A stretch of DNA of 23,228 nt from JAPLGZ01 sp038318235. Lineage in GTDB: Bacteria > Chloroflexota > Anaerolineae > Caldilineales > Caldilineaceae. Positions 15,682 through 21,485 of the stretch are shown in pieces (the first letter of the stretch is position 1; the number at the start of each line of letters is the position of its first letter). Location of the stretch: positions 1-23,228 of the forward strand of contig JBBQBY010000038.1 of the NCBI GenBank assembly GCA_038318235.1, in the 5' to 3' direction. The notes beneath the pieces are model-generated. The model had not been told where the DNA came from. It was given only the letters and a program-made list of their open reading frames with translations, and did not search any database. The translations under genes were made by a program, and so were the position numbers.

Positions 15682-15708
15682 GGTCAACCTCCTGACATCC
15701 GGTTGACC
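15682..15708. other. Hairpin downstream of the YihY/BrkB gene
   Basis: GGTCAACC (15682-15689) and GGTTGACC (15701-15708) form a perfect 8-bp stem with an 11-base loop, starting 42 bases past the stop of the membrane-protein gene on the minus strand. No U-tract follows, so intrinsic termination is not shown. Confidence 0.35.
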
Positions 15709-15750
15709 CATATCTATGTTGTCGAGGATGGTACGTTACAAGCCAAATTG

Positions 15751-16893
15751 CTATTTGCGAAAAGGCGAACGGACCAGATTAATCACGGAAAGCACCCCGA
15801 TAATCCCGACCGCGGTTACCAGATCAACCAAAGGGCGGGTCAAGTTAGGTCGTTGTCTAGCTTTGGGTTTTTTGACTAATTGTGTTGGGGGAATAGGCAG
15901 TGTTGTTGCTCGCGGGATGGCATTGTCCCCGGTCCCTTCTTCCTCGCTGTTTGCATCTCCTAAATTTTCATCCTCTATATTGGCTGGCACAGGGGGATCC
16001 TCTTCTAGCAGAGCCTCTTCCCGCTGGCGCGAACCTTTGGTGCGGCCATATACCTGCGTGAACTCGGCGCCTAAAAAGAAGATTTGCGCTGAGTAATAGA
16101 TCCAGAGCAAGAGCGCCGCCAGTGAACCGGCTGCGCCATAAGTAGACTGGATTGTGCTGTGGCTGAGATAGAGACTGATCAAAAAGCGGCCAATCGAAAA
16201 GAGCAGTGTCGTCGCTACCGCGCCAATCCAGACGTCGCGCCAGACAATTTTGATATCGGGTAAAAACTTATAGATCAGGGCAAAGACAAAGAGGGTGACG
16301 AAAAAGAAGAAGAGGAAATTTGTCACCTGGGTCAGCGGACCCATACCCGGCCAATAGAAATTGACCCATTCTTGCCCGGCGGCGATCACAGTGCTGACCA
16401 CAAGCGATAGCAAGAGTAGAAAGCCTCCGATCATCACGGTCACCAAGGCTAGAATACGGTTGACCACAATATCACGCAGACCCCGGGTGGGCTCAAGTGG
16501 TACATCCCAGATCAGGTTGAGCGAACTTTTTAACTCACTAAAGACATTGGTCGCACCATACAATAACACAATAACACCGACCACGGTCGCAAAAATGTTG
16601 GCTTTCGGTGCACTGGCATTCTTGAGCATGGTCTGCACCAACTCTGCTGTCTTTGGGTCATTGACATAGTTTTCAATCTGGTGGACAAGTTGACCCTGTA
16701 CTGATTCACGGCCCAGGACAAGCCCGGCAATCGCCGTGGCAATGATCAGCACGGGGGCGATCGAAAAGAGGGTGTAATAGGCTAGAGCGGCAGCAAGCCG
16801 GGTCGCGTTGTCGGCATTCCACTCTTCGAAAGTCGTCCGTAGCAAACGCCAAGCGACTACCCTCTCTTCCCGAAACATTTCTGTCACCCGCAT
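15751..16893 (-). CDS. YihY/BrkB-family inner-membrane protein (380 aa)
   Basis: Integral membrane protein of the YihY/virulence factor BrkB family, once mislabelled ribonuclease BN; its biochemical role is not established. Family features are the N-terminal stretch WNADNATRLAAALAYYTLFSIAPVL, six predicted membrane segments (roughly 38-60, 98-118, 146-170, 187-210, 218-240, 255-275), and the end of the core at SAQIFFLGAEFTQVYG. After the core comes an acidic, proline-rich tail (about 285-345) and a further hydrophobic segment (TAVGIIGVLSVINLV, about 352-370). The tail and seventh segment are unusual for the family. The ATG at 16893 has only a weak GAG site. It lies 98 bp after the AI-2E-type pair, with a nested hairpin in between, so it may be co-transcribed with them. 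Confidence 0.92.
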   Translation of the reverse strand: MRVTEMFREERVVAWRLLRTTFEEWNADNATRLAAALAYYTLFSIAPVLIIATAIAGLVLGRESVQGQLVHQIENYVNDPKTAELVQTMLKNASAPKANIFATVVGVIVLLYGATNVFSELKSSLNLIWDVPLEPTRGLRDIVVNRILALVTVMIGGFLLLLSLVVSTVIAAGQEWVNFYWPGMGPLTQVTNFLFFFFVTLFVFALIYKFLPDIKIVWRDVWIGAVATTLLFSIGRFLISLYLSHSTIQSTYGAAGSLAALLLWIYYSAQIFFLGAEFTQVYGRTKGSRQREEALLEEDPPVPANIEDENLGDANSEEEGTGDNAIPRATTLPIPPTQLVKKPKARQRPNLTRPLVDLVTAVGIIGVLSVINLVRSPFRK

Positions 16894-16918
16894 ACCAAGC
16901 TCACTTTATATTTGCACA

Positions 16919-16986
16919 TTCGGCGAAAGTGTATAAAAGGCCTGATCGCTTGCTGGCCCCGATCAGCATAGCATACTTTCGCCAAA
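16919..16986. repeat. Nested inverted repeat between membrane-protein genes
   Basis: Outer arms GGCGAAAGT (16922-16930) and ACTTTCGCC (16975-16983) are perfect, extended outward after one mismatch. Inner arms CTGATCG (16942-16948) and CGATCAG (16960-16966) are also perfect. It fills most of the gap between the AI-2E-type pair and the YihY/BrkB gene. It could tune read-through or protect the upstream mRNA end. Confidence 0.45.
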
Positions 16987-16991
16987 TGGTC

Positions 16992-18176
16992 TCATATCTT
17001 TTCTGTTTTTTCCAACAAGTTATCCAATCGTTCCGCCATATTCGTCATGCGCAACGAAGAAGGCGCCTCGAGCCCCTGAATCAACGCCTGTACTTCGTCT
17101 AACCTTTTCCGCAAAACTGAGATATCGGCCGCCGCCGTGGCTGGCGTCAGCTCAATGCGTGTGGGTGTCGGTGAGGCTAGCAATCCATTCAGACCAATCT
17201 GAATCGCAGTTGCCACAATCGGCGCCACCAACAGGCCAATCAGGCCAAACGCATCCACCAAGGCGACCATCACCATCAGCACCAATACCTTGGCATATCG
17301 ATCGCGCGTATAGAGGCGTTTTTCTACAAAAAACTCCATGATGACCAAAACGACAACAGTATAGAGTACAGCCACCGTCGCCAGCAACGGCCCCACATTA
17401 ATCGAACTGACTAGCCAAAGGGGGATCACGGCGATCAGCCCGCCGACCAGCGGCATAAACCAGGCCAGCGCCACAAATAAGGCCCAGAGAAAAGGATAAT
17501 GGAGACCCATCAGCCGAAAACCCAGGGTAAGCAAGACGCCCGCCAGCAAACTTTGAATTAATTCGCTCCGAATATAAGAACCCACCCCAGATTCCAGTGA
17601 TCGCCACACCTTGCGGGCGCGCGCCCGCTGCTCCCCAGGCAATAACGACAACCATAATCGCTCAAAGCGAATTTCGTCTGTCGCCCAATACATGCTAAGA
17701 ATGATCGAGATTAACAATTCGCTCACGTTTTCCACCAAATTAGTCGTAAACTCGATGGCTGTCGTCGCAAGACTGGTGCCAGCGCTACTGCCGCCAATAA
17801 AGGCTGCAAATTGATCCGCAGAAGGTAAACGGTTGGTTAGAAATGCGCCGAACCCTTGGCCTGCTTGCCATCTGCGTTCAAGACTGCTATAGACTCTGGC
17901 CATATCTTTGGCCATTTGTTGCAACTCACTTGCCAGTGGCAGGCTGAGGGCATAGAACAGACCAATCAAGCTAAGAACTCCAATCGCATAGACAATCGCG
18001 GTGGCAAAGGCGCGTGGTATGCGTCTTTTCATCAGAAATTCGATGGGCGCACGCGCCACGGCGCCAATCGTCAGCGAAATGATAAAAAGCAACACAATCC
18101 GATGCAGTTGCCAAGCGACAACAAGCAGAGTAATAGTGCCTAAAATGATGGCGACAATTGAGGCGACACGTTTCAT
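16992..18176 (-). CDS. AI-2E/UPF0118-family transporter, second of a pair (394 aa)
   Basis: Multi-pass membrane protein of the AI-2E transporter family (PF01594). Members include TqsA-like exporters, Na+/H+ antiporters and many of unknown substrate, so the substrate is not predicted. Family marks are the N-terminal hydrophobic pair, the long polar segment ELQQMAKDMARVYSSLERR, the FMPLVGGLIAVIP motif near 240, and the FFVEKRLYTRDRYAKVLVL region near 283-300, followed by a glycine-rich membrane segment (GLIGLLVAPIV). A cytoplasmic tail from about 345 has coiled-coil character (VLRKRLDEVQALIQGLE, MAERLDNLLEKTEKI). The ATG at 18176 has a strong GGAGGG site six bases upstream and overlaps the TGA of the upstream paralogue (ATGA), so the two are translationally coupled and may work as a heteromer. 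Confidence 0.93.
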   Translation of the reverse strand: MKRVASIVAIILGTITLLVVAWQLHRIVLLFIISLTIGAVARAPIEFLMKRRIPRAFATAIVYAIGVLSLIGLFYALSLPLASELQQMAKDMARVYSSLERRWQAGQGFGAFLTNRLPSADQFAAFIGGSSAGTSLATTAIEFTTNLVENVSELLISIILSMYWATDEIRFERLWLSLLPGEQRARARKVWRSLESGVGSYIRSELIQSLLAGVLLTLGFRLMGLHYPFLWALFVALAWFMPLVGGLIAVIPLWLVSSINVGPLLATVAVLYTVVVLVIMEFFVEKRLYTRDRYAKVLVLMVMVALVDAFGLIGLLVAPIVATAIQIGLNGLLASPTPTRIELTPATAAADISVLRKRLDEVQALIQGLEAPSSLRMTNMAERLDNLLEKTEKI

Positions 18177-19630
18177 AGACTTCCCTCCACTTGGTGCAAG
18201 ATGCCTGCCTGATTGGCCGGTTGTTTGGCTGCTTCTACCGCATTTTCCTTCTGCGTGAGCAGGCTGTCTAGATCGAGCACAAGGGCTTCGAGTAAATCTT
18301 CCGCCCGTTCTGCGTCTGGATCGGGCATTGCCTCTTCTTCGTGACGCACCTGTTTGCGCACATCATTGATCAGATCTTGCGCCTCTAAGCGCAGCACACT
18401 AAACCGATTTCGATCAAGCATGTCCGCCACAATGGTCGGTGTCGGCGCTTCTTCTGAAAGTGGTTCGTTCAGGACCAGGCGATTAAACAAAATTTGCAAA
18501 ATCGCCGCCAACGGAATCGCCAAAATTGCGCCGCCCACCCCAAAAAGCAAGCCAAAACCAGCAATCGCCAATAATGTCACCACGGCATTGACCCCGACAG
18601 AGCGATCCATGACCCGCGGTACAATAAAGTGACTTTCCAGAAATTGAATGGTGGCAATCGCACCCAGCGCCCAGATCGCCTTCGCCGGATCGACGCTTAG
18701 CGTGACCAGAAGCACAGGAATCGCGCCAATGCTGGGGCCGAATGTGGGAATTGCTTCACAGAGACCCATCAACAAACCCAAGCCAAAGGCATAGGGCACG
18801 CCAATCGCGAAGAAGGCGATGATCGCGGCGATCGCAATAATTGCGCATAAAATTGCTTCACCCCGAAAATAAGCGCCGACTTTCGTCTCAATCTCGGCCA
18901 ATAATTCGCGCAATTCATCGCGGCGGTTCTGGGGCGCCAGCAAGATCGCCCGGCGCGTGATCAAATCGCCTTCCGATGTCCAATAAAATGCCAGCATTAA
19001 AATGATAATGGTAACGAAAATACCATAGCTGAGCGACTTCATAAATTGCCAAGCGGGGGTAAGCCTATCAACGGCATCTGCTTCTACTGTACTGGTGCTC
19101 GAAGCATTGGCCACGCTCGAAAGCGAGAGTTGGGTCGGCAACGCAGCGCCTAACGTGTGGAGCATCTCACTGCGCGTATTCATTAAATACGCGTGTAATT
19201 TTGTATAGTAGCTGGGCAGTTGAGCAATCACCGTGCTAGCCTGGTCGATCAATACGGGCGCGGCCAACCAGATAAATCCCGCGACGATGCCAGTCAAGAC
19301 GGCAAAGACCAAAATCATGGCCAACTCGCGCCGAATGCCGCGTTTTTCCAACCAGGCAATGGCCGGTCTTAGGCCAATTTGCAGCGTGACCGCCACAAAA
19401 AAGATAAAGACCACCATATAAAATCGGTAGAGTAATAAAAAGACAAAGACAACACCTAGGGCCGTTAACGTTGCCAGTGCAATCTGCCGCGCCGTCCATT
19501 CGATCGAGCGCCTCCCGTTGCCAGCATTGGTTTCTGCACTATTATTTACCGCAACAAGGGTCGCCGCAGATTTTTCGTCAAGGATTGGCCTGTCGTTAAA
19601 AACAGGACTTACGCTAGATTGCTTATTCAT
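18173..19630 (-). CDS. AI-2E/UPF0118-family transporter, first of a pair (485 aa)
   Basis: Membrane protein of the same family as its downstream partner. A polar N-terminus of about 45 residues precedes the first membrane segments (about 48-95). A large loop of about 130-195 contains a Ser/Thr-rich stretch (SSTSTVEADAVD). The family motif CEAIPTFGPSIGAIP lies near 289, and ESHFIVPRVMDRSVGVNAV near 330-345, followed by GFGLLFGVGGAILAIPLAAIL. An unusually long acidic cytoplasmic tail (about 395-485; HEEEAMPDPDAERAEDLLEALVLDLDSLL) looks helical. The ATG at 19630 lacks a clear ribosome site. Its stop overlaps the next start by four bases. Substrate and direction of transport are unknown. The two proteins differ in tail and loop, so they are diverged paralogues rather than a recent duplicate. 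Confidence 0.93.
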   Translation of the reverse strand: MNKQSSVSPVFNDRPILDEKSAATLVAVNNSAETNAGNGRRSIEWTARQIALATLTALGVVFVFLLLYRFYMVVFIFFVAVTLQIGLRPAIAWLEKRGIRRELAMILVFAVLTGIVAGFIWLAAPVLIDQASTVIAQLPSYYTKLHAYLMNTRSEMLHTLGAALPTQLSLSSVANASSTSTVEADAVDRLTPAWQFMKSLSYGIFVTIIILMLAFYWTSEGDLITRRAILLAPQNRRDELRELLAEIETKVGAYFRGEAILCAIIAIAAIIAFFAIGVPYAFGLGLLMGLCEAIPTFGPSIGAIPVLLVTLSVDPAKAIWALGAIATIQFLESHFIVPRVMDRSVGVNAVVTLLAIAGFGLLFGVGGAILAIPLAAILQILFNRLVLNEPLSEEAPTPTIVADMLDRNRFSVLRLEAQDLINDVRKQVRHEEEAMPDPDAERAEDLLEALVLDLDSLLTQKENAVEAAKQPANQAGILHQVEGSL

Positions 19631-19682
19631 AGTCGATTATTGATCTGCACCTACAGAATGATGTTGTAAGACTAAATTGAAA

Positions 19683-19782
19683 CAGCCGTCACCAACTTCG
19701 CATGCTCGCGATCAGCGCGCGGTGAATCGACCGACATTGACAAAACTGATAGCGTAGGTCATACGAAGTTAATGACGGACTG
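19683..19782. repeat. Interrupted inverted repeat with 22-23-bp arms
   Basis: The arms at 19683-19704 and 19760-19782 share the pattern CCGTCAYYAACTTCGYATG in opposite orientation, with a 55-bp spacer. Arm differences are mostly C/T transitions. It lies just upstream of the AI-2E-type pair. It could be the remnant of a small insertion element or a two-part regulator site. Confidence 0.4.
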
Positions 19783-19914
19783 TAGCCTACGTTGATTTGT
19801 TTGTACTATGCTATATCTAACTACAATTCACAATAGATCTGAGATACACAAAGTAGATATAAATTGTTATCTATAGAAATTAAGACCTACATACGCACAG
19901 ATGGCGAAGAAGAG

Positions 19915-19974
19915 CTAGCTTTTCTTTACTTGTTCATTTGTAGTCTTTACTTGTTCATTTGTAGATTGTGTCAT
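19915..19974 (-). CDS. 19-residue peptide with tandem repeat
   Basis: Minus-strand ATG 19974 to TAG 19915. The start is preceded by AAGGAGG with a seven-base spacer, the best ribosome site in the window. The peptide is MTQSTNEQVKTTNEQVKKS: two copies of TNEQVK-type heptads, encoded by a 21-bp DNA tandem repeat (19924-19964). The next frame would read on for nine residues (KASSSSPSVRM) before its own stop, so a one-base deletion could have truncated a slightly longer peptide. No known family is recognised. It lies 285 bp upstream of the first AI-2E-type gene on the same strand, so it could be a leader peptide, a small stress protein, or the remains of a larger gene. The ribosome site argues that it is translated. 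Confidence 0.5.
   Translation of the reverse strand: MTQSTNEQVKTTNEQVKKS
19924..19964 (-). repeat. 21-bp tandem direct repeat, two copies
   Basis: The unit CTTTACTTGTTCATTTGTAG (plus T) occurs at 19924-19944 and 19945-19964 on the plus strand. The period keeps the minus-strand reading frame and doubles seven residues of the small peptide. Confidence 0.8.
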
Positions 19975-20112
19975 AATCAATCCTCCTTGCTTTCACCTTA
20001 ATCCAACCGCCCAACCGGATCAATGATCTTGATATATAAATTCAGATATAATCTTCGATATATCTTTAAATGAGTAACCGATCTTGTCTCTGGGATTCAG
20101 GGGGGAACTAAC

Positions 20113-20182
20113 AATCTTCCAGGAAGCGGGCAAAGCCTAGTCCGCTAACCAGCGGGTGCGCCTGCCCGCTTCCTGGAAGATT
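20113..20182. repeat. 70-bp palindrome with perfect 20-bp arms
   Basis: The arm at 20113-20132 (beginning AATCTTCCAGGAAGCGGG) is exactly complementary to 20163-20182. The 30-base centre holds a second small stem, CCGCT (20142-20146) with AGCGG (20151-20155), around AACC. No flanking direct repeat was found. It lies between the divergent units, upstream of the oxidoreductase promoter. It could be a dispersed palindromic element, a bidirectional terminator without U-tracts, or a cruciform-forming site. Confidence 0.65.
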
Positions 20183-20211
20183 AGACTCTAGCGCCAAGCC
20201 ACAGAATTTGG

Positions 20212-20240
20212 TTGACGTTACCAGTTATCAGTGGTATTGT
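20212..20240 (+). promoter_or_regulatory. Sigma-70-type promoter for the oxidoreductase gene
   Basis: TTGACG (20212-20217) and TATTGT (20235-20240) are separated by 17 bases, giving a predicted start near 20247 and an 86-base leader. The spacer contains ACCAGTTATCAGTGGT (about 20220-20235), a partial dyad with 12 of 16 positions symmetric, a plausible repressor site. Confidence 0.6.
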
Positions 20241-20332
20241 TCCGGTTAGCGCCTCATTATCCCAGTCAGTAGGTGCGAAACCTAGAAAAAATTTTATAAA
20301 ATTTCTTCACCATCCTCATTTGGGAGAATCTG

Positions 20333-21406
20333 ATGACGACACAAAAATTGCGCGTTGGCATTGTGGGCTGCGGCAATATTGCCGGCCCGTACGCAAAAAC
20401 GATTAAACCCTTTCCACAATTAGAATTTATGGGCGCGACCGATGTCATGCTCGATCGTGCTCAGGCTTTGGTTGATCTATATGGCGGCCAGGTCTATGCA
20501 ACCCTCGAAGATATGCTCGCTGATCCCGCCATCGATTTGATCGTTAACTTAACCATCCACCATGCCCATCCAGCCGTGATCACCCAGTGTCTTAACGCGG
20601 GCAAGCATGTTCACAGCGAGAAACCACTGGCGATGTCGGTTACAGATGCGCAAAAGTTGGTGGCGTTGGCCGAGGAAAAAGGCTTACGCCTGAGTTGTTC
20701 GCCGATCACCTATATGGGGGAAGCGCAGCAAACGGTCTGGAAAGCGATTCGCGATGGGCAAGCGGGGCAAGTGCGCGTGGTGCATGCCGAAGTGAACTGG
20801 GGGCGGATCGAAGCGTGGCACCCCAATCCAGGGCCATTTTATGATGTCGGGGCACTCTTTGACGTGGGCGTCTACCCACTCACGCTGGTAACCACCTTCC
20901 TGGGCCCGGCGCGCCGGGTGACCGCCTTTGGCAAAGTGCTATACCCCGATCGGGTGACGAAAGAAGGCGTCAAATTTCACATTGAAACACCCGATTGGGT
21001 GGTGGCGGCGGTCGAGCTGGCCAATGGCACCGTCGTGCGACTGACCACAAACTTCTATGTAGGCCATCATAGCAAACAGAAGGGTTTGGAATTCCACGGC
21101 GATCTGGGCTCAATCTGGATTGGCAGCTTCCAGGATTTCCACGCGCCAGTCGAATTTGCCGAGTTTGGCAAAACCTACGCGCCCGTGCCCTATGTCCGTG
21201 AGCCATTCCAGGGCATTGAATGGGGCCGATCCGTAGCCGAAATCGCCGATGCGATCGCCGAAGGGCGCCCGCAACGCGCCACCGGCGCGCAGGCCGCGCA
21301 TGTCGTGGAAATCTGCTGTGCGATTGTGGAGTCGTACAAACAGGGCAAACCGGTGGATGTCACATCCGATTTCCCGGCACCCTGGCCGATGGAATGGGGG
21401 AAATAG
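20333..21406 (+). CDS. Gfo/Idh/MocA-family NAD(P)-dependent oxidoreductase (357 aa)
   Basis: Predicted soluble dehydrogenase of a sugar, inositol or sugar-derived substrate. An N-terminal Rossmann domain (1-120) has GIVGCGNIA (9-17) for the dinucleotide and the family EKP motif at Glu96-Lys97-Pro98 (HSEKPLA). Lys97 is the usual catalytic or cofactor-binding lysine. The C-terminal substrate domain contains FYDVGALFDVGVYPLTLV, where the family has a conserved Asp/Gly motif, and a Tyr replaces the frequent His. Length is normal for the family. The ATG at 20333 has GGGAG six bases upstream and a good promoter 93 bases upstream of the ATG. The substrate cannot be named. The neighbouring convergent NodB-type gene weakly suggests carbohydrate metabolism. 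It is transcribed alone; a 33-bp hairpin follows the stop. Confidence 0.93.
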   Translation: MTTQKLRVGIVGCGNIAGPYAKTIKPFPQLEFMGATDVMLDRAQALVDLYGGQVYATLEDMLADPAIDLIVNLTIHHAHPAVITQCLNAGKHVHSEKPLAMSVTDAQKLVALAEEKGLRLSCSPITYMGEAQQTVWKAIRDGQAGQVRVVHAEVNWGRIEAWHPNPGPFYDVGALFDVGVYPLTLVTTFLGPARRVTAFGKVLYPDRVTKEGVKFHIETPDWVVAAVELANGTVVRLTTNFYVGHHSKQKGLEFHGDLGSIWIGSFQDFHAPVEFAEFGKTYAPVPYVREPFQGIEWGRSVAEIADAIAEGRPQRATGAQAAHVVEICCAIVESYKQGKPVDVTSDFPAPWPMEWGK

Positions 21407-21414
21407 AAGAAAGG

Positions 21415-21482
21415 ATGTACGATTTTTGATTTACGAGGTTGGTTCGTCAACGAAGCACCCTCGCAAATCAAAAATCGTACAT
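21415..21482. terminator. 33-bp near-perfect hairpin between convergent genes
   Basis: ATGTACGATTTTTGATTT and onward (21415-21447) pairs with 21450-21482, 30 of 33 positions complementary, with a two-base loop. It begins nine bases after the oxidoreductase stop and ends three bases before the stop of the convergent gene. The stem contains T5/A5 tracts rather than a trailing U-run. Position fits a bidirectional terminator. Size and perfection also fit a dispersed palindromic element that landed there. Confidence 0.6.
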
Positions 21483-21485
21483 GGC

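Larger units (their letters stand above)
15295..15750. other. 456-bp intergenic region
   Basis: It should hold the promoter of the gene starting at 15294 and the 3' end of the YihY/BrkB gene unit. The motif GAGTAGGCGTA (minus strand, 15326-15336) lies 32 bases upstream of that start. A hairpin lies at 15682-15708. A 60-codon minus-strand frame (15711-15529) has no ribosome site and no recognisable protein. GGTACAG is repeated directly near 15470-15488. I see nothing else. Confidence 0.5.
19631..20332. other. 702-bp divergent intergenic region
   Basis: This region separates the minus-strand membrane-protein group from the plus-strand oxidoreductase gene. It holds an interrupted inverted repeat (19683-19782), a 19-codon minus-strand frame (19915-19974), AT-rich dyads around 20030-20068 (AGATATA at 20044-20050 with TATATCT at 20059-20065), a long palindrome (20113-20182) and the oxidoreductase promoter (20212-20240). 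The AT-rich dyads lie upstream of the small frame and may be its promoter or operator. Confidence 0.6.

Noticed and set aside
15529..15711. 60-codon minus-strand frame after the YihY/BrkB gene
   Set aside because: No ribosome site, no recognisable family, and its start overlaps the hairpin at 15682-15708. It may be chance.
15631..15879. 82-codon plus-strand frame MAQLDLRSNLAK...
   Set aside because: It runs antisense into the end of the YihY/BrkB gene, and no ribosome site or domain supports it.
19758..19775. Similarity of ATACGAAGTTAAT to a loxP half-site
   Set aside because: The matching arm lies some 55 bp away rather than 8 bp, and no tyrosine recombinase is present, so chance resemblance is more likely.
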